64,000 nucleotides of DNA, from NCBI GenBank assembly GCA_023105745.1, contig JALGQZ010000001.1, positions 70,593,991 to 70,657,990 on the forward strand, read 5' to 3'. The translations under genes were made by a program, and so were the position numbers. A model generated the notes under the pieces. It was not told where the DNA came from. It worked only from the letters and a program-made list of their open reading frames with translations, and did not search any database. This document shows, in pieces, positions 35,687 to 48,533 of this stretch (position 1 is its first letter; each line of letters starts with the position of its first letter). Source of the stretch: Austropuccinia psidii. Its lineage: Eukaryota > Basidiomycota > Pucciniomycetes > Pucciniales > Sphaerophragmiaceae.

Positions 35687-37509
35687 TGTGAGCCTTAAAA
35701 GTATTTTTATATCCCCAAAAGACCACAAATAACAAGATTATGCTATAACTATAGATAAATAAATCTATTTATATTAAAAAACAAAAATTGAAGTTTAAAT
35801 ATAAAAGTTATATACAAAATTAAGGAATTTATTATAATATAAAATCAAAATTAAATTGAAATTTAAAATTATGAAAATACACTTTTACTTGAGAAAATTA
35901 AATTAAAATAAATTTTCAACAAAGATATTAAAATTAAAATATTTTTGAAAAATAATTTTGAATGGGAATTCTTATGGATTTTTTTTCAATAAATAAAATT
36001 AAGAAAATTATTTCACCATTGGAGTACTCATAAAAAATAAGGAGGGGTCACCTCTGGGTGAAAATTCTGTAACTCAACTCTAAGTAAGCTTAAATTCAGT
36101 TTTAGTATTTTCTGTATGAAAATCTGAAAATCATCAAAACCTTTAATTAATTCACACCACATGTGATGTTAAACATCAATTTTTGTGTTAAAATTGAGGT
36201 TTGGTGTGTAGCTTAGAAGCTATGAGAAATTGAAGTATTTTCAATTGAAATGTTGAAATGTGTGCATGTATTACATAAGTGAACTTGAATTTGAATATTT
36301 GGTATCAATTATTACAGTTGTCTACTGTAATTTTTCAATTGTAATACATATGTAAATTTCTAGTATAATACATGATGAGGAATTAAAGAAAAAAATTGAA
36401 AGATTAATTTTTGGGGGAAAAGGAAACTGGGCTCCAAGGGTGCCAGATTCCCCCAAAATACTTTCTGACAGGCATGTTATTTCAAAATTAACACAAAGGT
36501 TCTTCACTTTTGGCCTGGAATTGAGTCACAGGGTCTGTGGCTCAATTGATGATGAGGTTTTGATACCAACCAGGACAGTTTCAACTGTTGACAATAGGGT
36601 AAAACTATGCTTAAGTTAAAAAAAACCTTAGTAAAAACAGTTCTAACTGGCTTGAACATCCCTTACACACATTCTGAAATGTTTTTTGGGCTTGAAACCA
36701 GGTATTGCTAGAGCAATGGCTGATTCAAGGGACCAAGATGGCTGAAAATATCAAAAAATGTCTAAAACAAGTTCATTTTGGTCCAAACCAGGTTTCAATC
36801 ATGCCATAATTGGCTTTTCTTTTGTCAGAGTGTTTCTCATGGCTTATTAGAGTTAATTCCATTTTTGGAGTAAGAAAATTGGTGGCTATAAAAGAATGTC
36901 TTCTTTGCCCCACTTTTTATGTTCATGTTAGAATCTTTTTCCTTTTGAGATTAGCTCAAACACTGTTAAACCAATCAATAAAAGATGCCAGCCACATTTT
37001 TTTAATCATTTTAAAGCCTTCAATAAATTTGAAAAAATTATTATAATCATTGTTTTTAGCTCTTATAATCATTTTTACCCTTGAACCACCCCAAAAATGA
37101 ATTAAAGCATATTTCATCACTGTTACCTTTGTCACTTTGTTTCAAAGTTCACTCTGTTCACTTTGGTTGTGTTCTCTCTTTCATACTCTTTGTAGAGAAT
37201 TTGTTCTTGTATTAATTTCCTGCAGTTTTTTGCTCAATCAATTCCAATTGAAATGGCTCTTGAAAAAATTCCTTTTGTAGCCTTAAATACCTCTTGTAGA
37301 GTATTTTTGGATACATTTTCAATTTTGGTGAAGCAAAAAACTTCATAATATTATTTATTTATGCCAAAAAAGTTGAAAAAATAAATTTGGTGTGTTTTCT
37401 CTCAAAAATCTTAAATTTTACTATTTTCAATCAGATTTTACCTTATGAAAATTTTGAGGGCAGGAAAAGTATTTGATTGTTAATCAAAGCTTCATATCCA
37501 CACCTCAAA
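35687..37509 (+). repeat. 5' LTR of Gypsy family B element
   Basis: 1,823 bp, starting TGTGAGCCTTAAAAGTAT. It contains TATAAAA at 36887-36893 and AATAAA at 36977-36982, the usual transcription start and polyadenylation signals. The right end is set by alignment with the other LTRs (…CATATCCACACCT). Confidence 0.9.
36887..36893 (+). promoter_or_regulatory. TATA box of family B LTR
   Basis: TATAAAA in the context GGCTATAAAAGAAT. The same box is present at the same place in all four family-B LTRs (33256-33250 minus, 45095-45101, 63787-63793). Confidence 0.7.
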
Positions 37510-37511
37510 TT

Positions 37512-37524
37512 TGGTGGCCAAGCC
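37512..37524 (+). other. putative primer-binding site of family B element
   Basis: TGGTGGCCAAGCC begins three bases inside the 5' LTR. It starts with TGG, as expected for pairing with a tRNA CCA end. The primer tRNA was not identified; neither tRNA gene in this window fits. Confidence 0.45.
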
Positions 37525-37734
37525 ATTATATTTTACCTGTGCCATATCTTTTACCCCTTTTTAATATTTTTTCTTATATTGAAAAATTCAAAAATCCATA
37601 AAAAATACTTATAATTCAAAGAAATCCAACTTTTTTCATATTATAAGTGAGACTTTATTTTTTCATTTCTCTTTTCAAAAATCTTTTTTTTACTTAATGA
37701 ATTGCTTTTTCATTTCATTTTAGTTTCTGACAAC

Positions 37735-40299
37735 ATGGTAAGACAAGAAAATATTGAAACAGCATCAACAGCTACTAGCATAATTCCTGCAAGTACTGTT
37801 AATTCTGACCATAAAGGAACTGTTATTATGACTCAGAATAATCATACAGAGCCAACTCCTTCCGAGTTAATTGATTTGGATATTAGTAATACACTCCAAA
37901 AAGCAAAGAATTTGACCAATAGTATGTTTTTTTATGTAAAAAATACTATTTTTCAAATTGCCTACTCATAATTATGCCTTCAAACAGATCAGGAGCAAGC
38001 TATAACCCCTCAGTAAGCTCCCAAAGAGGCTATAGACATGATTATGGCGGAAGACCATCAGTTATAGAAGGAAAAGGGTCTGTAAATAAAATCCAAAATG
38101 AGATATTCTGCCATTATGAAGCTGAAAGCACTGTTTTTCCTTCAAACAGAGCTGATACCACCAAAAGAAGCTCAAGTGCACATTTACAAAACCAAAAAGA
38201 AGTCTTAAAACAATTTACTACGTCATAAAGAAGTATCAAGTACTTTAAGATCTGTGGAGAAACTGCATGAACTCTTACCTGACTTTGAGAAAATTTCTGG
38301 GCCATCCCAACACTTGCAAGTTACTGAATGGATGGAATACATTGATGGGAAATAATAATATAATGCTTTTAACAGCAGAATGGGGGAAAACAGTCCACAA
38401 CCACCCAAAAAGGTGCCAAAGCCAGCTCTAATAGCCAACAGAAGCAATTGAAATGTGAAAAAGCAGCCACAAGCTCAGAACAAGGGCAAAGGCAGGGCAC
38501 CAGCCACAAAACCATACAACCAGGGCTACAGAATCCCAAATATTCAACAGCATGCCATGGAAAATGTGTTTCAGATGGCCAGAACCATTATGAAATTACA
38601 TAAAAAAGGAGGAAACCAGATTAAAATATCAGAAATGATTTCTTACATTATAGATGGAATTGCAAACTTGTATATAGCTATAATTGACATCAAAACTCAT
38701 ATTGGTGATAAAAATTGAAGAATTTGTAACAATCTTAAGAAAAAGAATCTAAGTTTGAGCCAAATAAATGAAAAAATTATGTGTTTTTAAAAAGGTTAAA
38801 CAGAAATAAAAACATCAAATAATGACAGTTTATTTGCAAATATGATAAATGAACAATCTGGCATTATAAAAGAATTAAAAGATAAAGATTTCAAATTCAA
38901 TATTGATGAAATAATTCAAACAAGAATGAAAAAAGCCACAAGTATTATAAAAGCAGATAATAAGAAGGTCCTTGATGATATTTTGAATTCATTTACTGAA
39001 GTAAAGACATATACCATTGCTTTGAAAAACTGCTTTTTCACCTCACAAGAAGAAGTATCAAAATTATCAATGAAGTTTAATAAAGTAATTTCTGATAATA
39101 TAAGACAAACAGAATTATTAAAATAAATTAAAACCAATGAAGAAATCTATAAAATTGAGTTGATCACTTTATCAAAAACCTTTCAACATGAAGTCAGAAA
39201 TTCACAAAGGTTTAGCACCAGTAAAATGAATGATATTGAACAATTATTACACACCTTAACAAGAATGTCTACACCTCTTAATCAAAATGGGGTTAAAAGA
39301 AATTCCCCCCCCCAAAGGATTGGATGTAGAAAATTAACAAATAAAGAATCACTTTTCCTCTTCTTTCCATAACTTGGAACTTTCAATGGGCCAAGCACTT
39401 TTGAAAGAAGTACAAAAACTTAAAGAATTGCCTCAACTCAGCAGTGAAAGAGAATATTACCATATAAAATTCATCAGAGGTATTGACATGATCAAAGAAG
39501 ACTTTGAATTACCAGACAGATTGGTAACAGAAAGATTTAACACCTTTTTTTACCCAATAAGCTCCTAGATGGTAAATCAAGCTAAGACAAGTGCAAGGAC
39601 ACCAAAGTTGGACTTGGTGGAAAGACCAAATCATTAATAAGTGCGTAAATTATTCTTGAAGATTAAAAGTGGAAACAGGGTTTGAATCTGCTAAATTTGA
39701 TTCTGAAAAAGACAAATATTTACCATGGTTTTTCCAACAAAAATACAAGCTAACAGCATTATATCCTGAAATGTGAGAATTTATGATTCACAGAAAAAAT
39801 CAGAGACAATTTGGAGGTTACTTAGAGCATGCTATCAAAAGCAGGACTACTGAGCAATCTTAAGCAGGGGATATTATTCACATATTAGAAGAAGTAACCA
39901 CTGGAACCAGAATTGGATCTAGTAGAGTGAGTCTTGAAAAAAGGTTTAATAAACCTTGGAAAGATTCTGTGGATAAAAATCCCAAAGAGAATCCTAATAA
40001 TATGAAATATAAATCTGCAGATACAATCAGAAAGTTACATATTCTCCATAGAACCACGCATTTAGCTAATAAATGTTTAAAAAAGAGGAAATATCAATGA
40101 AATTGATATTGAAAAGGAACCTGATGTCCTAAAAGATGATGTAAATGAAGAAAATTCAGATGATAAATCATCAATATTTTATGAATCTTCAAAAGATAGA
40201 GAAAATGTAAATTTCACATTTGACAGAATGGAATCTTATTCCCACTTGTCACTATTGAACAATAGTCAGCTTGATTTGTCAAAAATCCAAGATGCATAA
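37735..40299 (+). pseudogene. Gypsy family B gag, decayed
   Basis: Open pieces at 37702-37971, 37974-38228, 38455-38718, 38842-39126, 39160-39372 and 39374-39568 follow one another in changing frames. The part at 38455-38718 is basic (KGKGRAPATKPYNQGYRIP), 38842-39126 is a K/E/I/N-rich helical stretch, and 39400-39570 has the capsid-like start (IKFIRGIDMIKEDFELPDRL). At 39590-39850 the capsid continues with W-W-K motifs but with stops. The zinc knuckle near 40025-40080 has lost two of its cysteines. Frameshifts and stops make it non-functional. Confidence 0.8.
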
Positions 40300-40302
40300 C
40301 TT

Positions 40303-43300
40303 ATGAAAGCCAAACCAAACAGGGGGAAAGGTTATGCAGCTGGTACTTCCTGTATAAAAGAGGTGGTAATTGATAACAAACCCTCCAAAATTGTACTTTA
40401 CCCAGAAGCCTTCCTCTCTTTTTTGGGGAAATCTTTTCTCAAGAACTGCATACAAAAGTTAGAAGATAAATTATTACCAATTGATGGCATAAAATTCAAT
40501 GGTGCAAGTAATCCAATGAAAGCATTGGGCATATTTGAGACCACTGCAATATTCCCACATATCAATGGAAATTCAAGAATTACTGTTGAATTAGTTGTTA
40601 TGGAAAACTGCTCTAGTACCCATTTCATATTGGGAAGTGCTTATTTAATAATGTATGGTATATATTTACATAAAAATAAAGACAGATACTTTACTATTAG
40701 GGACAATGAGCATCAAGAATCTGCCTTTTTAACTTTTAAAAGACAAATTACAGTAAATAAAGTATCACTAGCCCAGTTAGATTTAGAGAGGTTCAAGTCA
40801 GAACAAATGAATGAGGCTGAAGTAAGTCTTCATCTTACTGATATCCATGAAAATGTACTCTCTACCCTTTTATATGACTACAAAGAAGCCTTTACATCAG
40901 ATAAAGGACCATTAGGAGAAATTATTGGTAATGAAGTTGACATTATTTTGAACGTTGAGAGACCTTATTCACCACTCTTGAGAAGGCCTGCGTACCCGGA
41001 AAGCCCAAAATCAAGAGGAGCCCTTGAGATTTGCATTAAAGAACTCTTGGACCTTGGTGTAATAAGAGAGGTTGGCCACAAAGAAGCATTAGAAACAACT
41101 ACATTGGTCATAGTCGCATGGAATAATGGAAAAACCAGAATTTTTGGGGACCTTAGAGCTCTGAAAACTTACACTTTCCCAGGCAGGTATCCCATACCAA
41201 AAATCCAAGTTTCCCTCACTCAATTATCTCAAACAGTATACATAAGCATCATGGATTCCCCAAGGAGATTCCATCAAAATGTAGTGACACCAAGAGAAAG
41301 AAAATATTGAAGAATTATTGTTCATTGTGCAGTATATGAATACTTGAGGATGCCTTTTGGTATCAAAAATGCATATTCAAACTTTCAAAGGATGATGAAT
41401 GAAATCTTCCCTGAAGAGCTTTTACAAGGATGGTTAATCATTTACATTGATGAAATTATTGTCTGTTCTAAGACTTTGGAGAAGCATATGTATAGATTAT
41501 CCAAAGTTTTTGGGGAAATCCAATCTGTAAAAATGACAATTTCTTTGAAGAAATGTCATTTTTGATTCAAGGAACTCAAAGCCCTAGGACATTTAGTATC
41601 TGGTCTATCCCTTGGAAATGCAAAAAAAAATCTTCAGCAGTACTACCAAATCCTATACCTCAGAACAAAAAAGAAATACAGTCACTTTTGGAATTTTCAG
41701 GATATTACAGGCAGCACATTAAAGACCTTGCATCCATTGCAAGACATCTTTATATATTGTGCAAAAAAGCCACAGTATTTTAAATGACTGTTGACAGATT
41801 CAAGGACTTTTGATCCCTTAGACAAGCCTTGAACACTGCTCCACACTTACTAATGCAAGATTTTAAGCTTGATTTTTAACTTTACATTGATACAACGGGA
41901 GATGGGCTAGGAGCTGCACTTCATCAAGTTCAATTTATTAATGGCAAACCTGTATAACAACCCATGTGTTTCATATCTAGGAAAATAAAACCTACTGAAG
42001 CCAGATATGCAGCAAGTCAAATGGAATTTTTATGTTTTGTCTGGGCCTTTGAGAAACTCAATTACTTTCTCAAGTAATGTGTTTTTAAATCTATAACAGA
42101 TTTTACCCCTGTTAAACCACTTCTCAGCATGAAAACACTCAACAGAAATATGCTCAGATGGCAAATAGCCATACAAGATTATAGAGTTAATATGACAATT
42201 TTTCACAAAGATGGAAATATTAGCAAAAGTGCAGATGGACTAAGAAGATGTCTGTTACAAAATGACATTGATAATTATATGTATGTACCAGAACAAGCTT
42301 CCCCACAGATCCCAATATAAGGAATCAGTGTTACAGACCTGAACACCACCTTCTTTGAGGAATTAAGGAACAGTTATACTCAAGATTAGAATTGTATCAT
42401 CCTTTACCAAATACTTACTAAAGACTCTGAAGATAACTCCTTAGTACATGCCTTAGATGAAATATGGAATAAATAATATGATGAAGGAAGATTTCATTTA
42501 ATGGATGACATAGTTTACCATAGGACCAATAACACATGTGTAATGACAGTTGTGGACAGATGCTAAATCAATGTTGTACTTAAGAAATGCCATGACAGGC
42601 CCTTCTCAGGACACCTATCTGAGGACAGAACAAAGGAGAAAGTCAAGAACTGTATATGGTGGTAAATGCATCAAAAGGATGTTGCAGAATATTGCAAAAC
42701 CTGTGACAGATTTCAAAAGGAAAATAAATCCACTGGAAAAAGATTTGGAAAAATGATCAAAATCCAAGAGCCCAGCAAACCTTGGGTAATTTTACATATG
42801 GATTGGGTAACTGGTCAACCACCAGGGGGTGACAGAAGCTATAATGAATTCATAGTGATTGTTGACAGTTTCAGTAAGACTCCAATCTTTTTTCCATGTC
42901 ACAAAGATTGTACTGCCATGGATACAGCTCTTCTGATATGGAATGGAGTAGTATCATGGACTGGCGTATTCACAAGCATCAATAGTGACAGAGATCCCAA
43001 ATTTACCTCAGAACTATGGAAAAACATTCACCAGCTATTTGGAACAAAATTATCCTTCTCTAAAGCCTACCACCCACAAACTGATGATCTAGCTGAAAGA
43101 ATGATCCAAAATTGGAAGACATGGTCAGAAGATTTTGTTCATATGGCCTGGAATTCAAAGATTGTGATGGATTCAACTATGATTGGTGTACACATTTACC
43201 TGCATTGGAGTTTTAATATAAAACATCTATTCATGCCAGTACCAATCAAACTCCTGCTATTCTATAAAAAGGATGGCATCCCAGACTACCCCAAGATTTC

Positions 43301-43936
43301 TTGAGGATGGATCTTGTTGAGATACATCCCACAGCTGCTAGCTTCAGAGGAATTCTAGACAAGGCTATGAATTATGCAGTAAGATTCATGGAGCACTCAT
43401 TTGCATATGCCAAGGACAAATGGGACAAATCACATGCCACTACAGACTTCAAAGTGGGAGATTTAGTACTTGTATCTATCACTAACTTCAATAACATCAA
43501 AGGACTTAAAAAGCTCAAAGACTCCTTTGCAGGAACTTTTGTTATTAAGGCTTTCCATGGGAAAAATTCTGTTGAAGTGGAATTATCTGGGGAGCTTAGG
43601 AATAAGCATCCTACTTTTCCAGTAAGCTTAATAAAGCCTTATAAATCTGGTTATGCTGAAAAACTCCCCTTGAGGAATAAATTTCCTCATAATATACCTC
43701 ATGTTGAATCATCTGGTACAAAGAATATTATCAAAGTTCTCAAATAAATGTAATTGAGAACTAAGAAAGTAAGGGAACACCTTATCAGGTACAGTGACCC
43801 AACTTGTGAAGTTGAATTGTTAGTAGAAAAAGACATACCTGAAGCTACCAAACTTCTCAGAAGGCTCAGACACACTAGAAATAACAATATTAAAAGATAT
43901 TATTATTATTTTAGGGAAAGGGAATGTGATTCTTAG
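40303..43936 (+). pseudogene. Gypsy family B pol: protease, RT, RNase H, integrase, chromodomain
   Basis: A 335-codon piece (40303-41310) holds the protease, where the D-x-G active site is replaced (IVLYPEAFLS), and the start of RT (GDLRALKTYTFPGRYPIPK). RT continues at 41344-41565 with FGIKNAYSNFQRMMNE and YIDE instead of YIDD, a change in the metal-binding pair. RNase H: LYIDTTGDGLGAALHQ near 41880, then 42129-42320. Integrase: CKTCDRFQ (42690-42715) has lost one zinc Cys to Phe; core blocks [24 protein letters not shown] and HPQTDDLAERM are at 42798-43100. A C-terminal piece (43301-43747, DKWDKSHATTDFKVGDLVLV) leads to a chromodomain-like end at 43750-43936. Stops near 41308 and 41565 and several frameshifts break it. 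Confidence 0.88.
43912..43924 (+). other. polypurine tract of family B element
   Basis: A purine run (AGGGAAAGGGAA) directly precedes the 3' LTR, the normal plus-strand primer site. Confidence 0.75.
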
Positions 43937-45717
43937 AGGTATTTCTATATACCCAAAAGACCACAAAGAATAAAAATGATCAAATTATAGATAAAATGAA
44001 TTTATTCATATTATAAAAAACAAAAAATTATATATAAATATAAAATTTATAAATAAAATTAAAATTTTAATTATAATTCAAAAATAAAATTACTTTGCAA
44101 GTTAAAATTGTGAAAATACCTTTTTACTTGAAAAAATTAAGTAAAGATGAATTTTCAACAAAAATATTAAAATTATAATATTTTTGAAAAAAAGTTAAAT
44201 ATAATTTATTATATCTTTCTATCCAAAAAAGAAACTTATGAAAATTATTTCATCATTGGATTCCTCATAAAAAATAAGGTGGGGTCACCTCTGGGTAAAT
44301 TTTCTGTAGCTCAACTCTAAATAAGCTTAACTTAAGTTTTTAGTATTTTCTGTTCAAAAATTGAGAATCCTCAAATTCTTTAATTTATTCACACCACATG
44401 TGGTTTTAACCATAAATTTTTGTGTCAAAATTGAGCTGTGGTGTGTAGCTTACAAGTTATGAGGAATTGAAATGTCAAAATGTGCATGTATATTACATAA
44501 GTGAAATTTGATTTACATATGAGGTATCAATTATTACAGTTTCTTATAGTAAAAACTTGATTGAATTACATATTTAAATCACAATTATAATACATGATGA
44601 GGAATTAATGAAAAAATAAATTGGAAATATTAATTCTGGGGGGGAAAGGAATCTTGGCTCCAAGGGTGCCAGACTTCCTCAAATTCCTTTCTGAAAGGCG
44701 TGGGATGTCAGAATAAATGAAAAATTACATTACTTTTGGCCTGGAATTGAGTTACAGGGTCTGTGGCTCAATTGATGATGAGGTTTTGATACCAACCAGG
44801 GAAGTTTTACCTGTTTCCAAGAGGCTAAAACTACCCTTAAGTTAAAACAATTTTGGTGAAAACAATTTTAACTGGTTCTTATGTCTCTTACATACATTCT
44901 GACTTGTTTTGAAGGCTTAAAACAATGTATTACTATAGCAATGGTTGATTTAAGGTTCTAAAATGGCTAAAACCAGCTCCTTTTTTGGTCTAAACCAGGT
45001 TTCAATTATGCCATAATTGGATTTTCTGCTTTCAGATTGTTCTCCATGACTGACTAGAGTAAATTTTACTTTTGGAGTACAAAAATTGGTTGCTATAAAA
45101 GAATGTCCTCTTTGCCCCACTTTTCTCTTCATGTTAGAATCTTTTTACCTTTTATAATTACCTTCAACACTGTTAAACCAATCAATAAAAGATTCCAACC
45201 ACCCTTTTTAAATAATTTTAAAACTTTGAACCATGTGGAAAAATCATTATAATCATTGTTCGTAACTTTTATGATCATTTTTACCCTTGAACCACCCCAT
45301 AAGTAAATTAAAGCATCTTTCATCACTGTTAGCTTTGTCACTTTGTTTCCAAATTCATTCTGGTCACTTTTAGGTGTTTTTTCCCTTTAATATTCTTTAT
45401 CAAGAATTTTTTCTTATATTAATTTCCTGCAGTTTATTTCTCAATTAATTCCAATTGAAGTTTCTCTTGAATAAATTTACTTTGTAGCCTTAAATATCTC
45501 TTGTAGAGTATTTTTGGATGAATTTTTATTGTTTGTAAAACAATGAATCTTTATATTATTATTTTTTTATACTTATAAAGTAAAACTAAATGAATTTGGT
45601 GTGTTTTCTCTCAAAATATTAAATCCTAACATCTTCAATCATACTGTACCTTATACAAATTTTGAGGAGAGAAAAAGTACTTGATTTTTAATCGAATTTT
45701 CATATCCACACCTTACA
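43925..45717 (+). repeat. 3' LTR of Gypsy family B element
   Basis: 1,793 bp, from TGTGATTCTTAGAGGTAT to ATATCCACACCTTACA, with TATAAAA at 45095-45101. It is collinear with the 5' LTR. Confidence 0.92.
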
Positions 45718-46576
45718 ATTATGCATATTTTTTAAAATTAAGGGGCCATACTGCAAATTTGAAAATACCTTTCCAGATCTTATGTCATACTATTTTCAGG
45801 CGTATTAATCAAGGTTCAAGCTCAGTTTTGTCTTCAATACCAATCACCTCAATCAACAGGTATGGGTTCATTTGAGGTATGCAGTATTCCCCCAAGAGAA
45901 TACTTGCAGCTTTTATCTCAAGGGATGATCAAGAGACAGTTTAAAGTCAGCTTGAAAGTGTCAATTCTCCACAAATCTACATTAGAAACCACATTAATTC
46001 AGTACAGCCTTGTTCAATAGAGGCCTGTATTTCAACCATGGACCCTGGGAAGATTATTAAGCCCAGTTTATTCCCCAATTTGGCCAGGTGCACATTTTCT
46101 CAAGGAGTAAATACAGCTTTGAGGATTAAATACAAACAAGTTGTCATCCTGAAGGAGTCAAGCTCTCAACTTGTCATATATACCAGCCTCTCCTTCAACC
46201 CTGAGGTTTTCCCCCCAGTTAATTAAAAAACTACAGTTTATTCTATCTTTTATTTTATTCCATCTTTGATAGTGAATACTAATATTATTAAGTCAGTCAT
46301 TTTCAGCTCTGTTCTTTCCTGTCAGTGGATATTGGTGGTTATATCCTTTAATAATTCCATTGTTCTTTTTGGCAGGTTGAAGCAGTGAATAAAGGAATTA
46401 CTTGGTTTTCTCTATTTCCATTGGCTTTCTTTCTTATTTTTCATCTCATCTTGTACTTGAATTATTCTTGTCAGAGAAATATATGATTCATTATATCTTT
46501 GACTCTTTGGGGTATTCCAAGTGAGTTCCCTGATTCCTGAGCTCCAGGACACTTTTGTTATTCCCAAGAGCCCCTG
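45718..46576 (+). repeat. repeat C, copy 2, truncated by the family B element
   Basis: It aligns with 31504-32358. It begins exactly at the end of the family B 3' LTR, at a point that in copy 1 is preceded by further unrelated sequence. The left part of this copy is therefore missing, or was never joined here. Confidence 0.65.
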
Positions 46577-47900
46577 TGAGACCCATTAAGGCCAATTTTT
46601 AACATATTTGATCACATCACTTTTCCCTAAATATTATTAGACACCACTCTTACTCATCTATCAAACCATTATGAATGCTCTCCCAAAACTAACATGGAAA
46701 TTTCATGGCATAGAAAATCCCTGTTTGAAATCCCCAGGCTACCTAAAATATCTATTCTCACAATATTACCCAATATTCTCAAGTCCTGTTGTCCCACTCC
46801 AAATTCTGTCCAAAATTTCATATTCATAGTTAATAATTAAGATCAATATGCTGGTCCACTCCCAATATCAACAGATAAACCTCCCTTCAAATTTCATTTT
46901 ATACAGGACTTTCTTATTCCTGCAGTACCACCACAATTCCACACACCATTTCACAAGACACATCAAAATCTAAAATCATCACCACATCACCTCATTAGAA
47001 AAACTACAGAGGCCACACACTCAAGCTCCAATATCCATTATCATATGTTTGCATTTCACAATCAATTCAAAGACTCATCCAACATTTTCTGAAAAATTAA
47101 CTCACAGTTTTTTCAATTCCACACCAACATGCAACTGACAATGTTCTCAAAACCCATAAAAGAATTTTCCAAATTTCAATCCTTCAATTATTTTTATCTA
47201 TTTGTATTCCAAAAATCCCTTATTCCATACCAAACAAAGTTAACCCAATAATTAAGCAATTTCATACTTTAAAATGATATTTTCCGGTTATTTCTTTTTT
47301 AATTAAACTTTGGTAAGCATAAAATAGATCAACTCTCAAATGCACCCAGAAAACTTCAGAACAAAGAGAGTATTTGGCTTCTTTACCACACTCATCCATT
47401 ATAACCCACCCATATGGTCAGCCAATTATACAAATAACAATTAAAATGTTCTCTTCTAAAACCATCATGTGCCCTTTCCCACTCTTGTTCAATTAATCTT
47501 CACAGCGCACACTAAGTACTCCCACCCTTTCAAGCTTTAATTTACATAAAAATTACAATAACTCAGGGAATTGTATATTATGATGTCTTCTTATAAGCAC
47601 TTTGAAGTGAAGATCGTCACAATATAGACTCATTACAATGAATATTGCAACCTGGATTTAGGACCATCAACATTTAACTAAATAATTGTCTCACATGCCC
47701 TAATTTCAATCAATACTGAGCTCTCCCTAGATTATACTCCCATAAACTAAATCTTTCAATTTTTATTTTATCAACAATATATATCATTTAATGAAGCTAT
47801 ATTACACGGAATAGCCCAAAACTGTACCATATTTATCATATCATACAAATTCTTCATCCCAAAGAATCTTATCTCACAAAGTGTTTGCAAGTTGAAAGGT
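46577..47900. other. G-poor, strand-asymmetric tract, no gene seen
   Basis: For about 1.3 kb the plus strand has very few G but many C and A (runs such as ACCACCACAATTCCACACAC). No open frame, repeat unit or known element was recognised. Such asymmetry is not seen in the neighbouring AT-rich DNA. Confidence 0.5.
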
Positions 47901-48173
47901 ATTATATTGTAATTATATGTGAAAGTCAGTTTTGAATTGATAAAAGTAGAATTTCAAACAATATAAAAAAATTCTTTTCTGGATAGCTCACTAAACAGCA
48001 CTCATTTCCATACCCATATGGATTTCTTTCCAGAAATCAAGAAAACAAAGTAGACAAAAAAGCCCTTTAATGATAAGAAAGAAATTCCTACTTGATTGTC
48101 TAAAAGTCAAAATCATGAAGCAAAGTAGATTCAAAAAAGCCACTATCATTAAGGAAATCACCATCTAGAAAAG

Positions 48174-48533
48174 TCAAGAAGAGTTACAAAAACTATCCAC
48201 ATTCTCAATCACATCAAAAAAATATATCCTATCAAGCGTCCTAACATTTGAGGCAGAATAAAAAGGATCTATAGCTAAAAGGATTTCTTCCATAAATACC
48301 CTAGCAAAACTATACTTAGATACATATTTATTAAAAACATTCATAGCCTCAATCAAATTAGTATCTTCAAGTAGCAATTTCATTTTTAAAATAATGCAAT
48401 TAATGAAAGCTCTCCAATGTAAGAGGAATTTTCTTTGGAATCTCTTTCTCAACCACGAAATCCTCCAAATTTCACAGTAATACAGTACTTCCAAGCCGGA
48501 ATAATCCTTCCGTAAGTTAAACATTGAAAACAC
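48174..48533 (-). CDS. hypothetical 119-aa ORF, unrecognised
   Basis: 119 codons with balanced composition, including a W/R/F-rich first third (IWRISWLRKRFQRKF) and a helical-looking middle (LLLEDTNLIEAMNVFNKYV). It is longer and less repetitive than expected by chance in this AT-rich region. A second frame (48643-48449) overlaps its start, so either a frameshift or an intron could extend it upstream. No family is recognised. It could be a small host gene, an exon, or a transposon scrap. Confidence 0.25.
   Translation of the reverse strand: MFSMFNLRKDYSGLEVLYYCEIWRISWLRKRFQRKFLLHWRAFINCIILKMKLLLEDTNLIEAMNVFNKYVSKYSFARVFMEEILLAIDPFYSASNVRTLDRIYFFDVIENVDSFCNSS

Larger units (their letters stand above)
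35687..45717 (+). mobile_element. Ty3/Gypsy element, family B, complete in layout but inactive
   Basis: About 10.0 kb with LTRs TGTGA...TTACA at both ends and gag-pol remains on the plus strand between them, ending in a chromodomain-like C-terminus. The 5 bp before the element (CTTGT) and after it (ATTAT) differ, unlike the other LTR insertions here. Stops, shifts and altered catalytic residues show it is dead. Confidence 0.92.

Noticed and set aside
44950..45341. Short minus-strand ORFs within the family B 3' LTR (also near 63628)
   Set aside because: They recur only because the LTR is repeated and are antisense to it; no coding signature.
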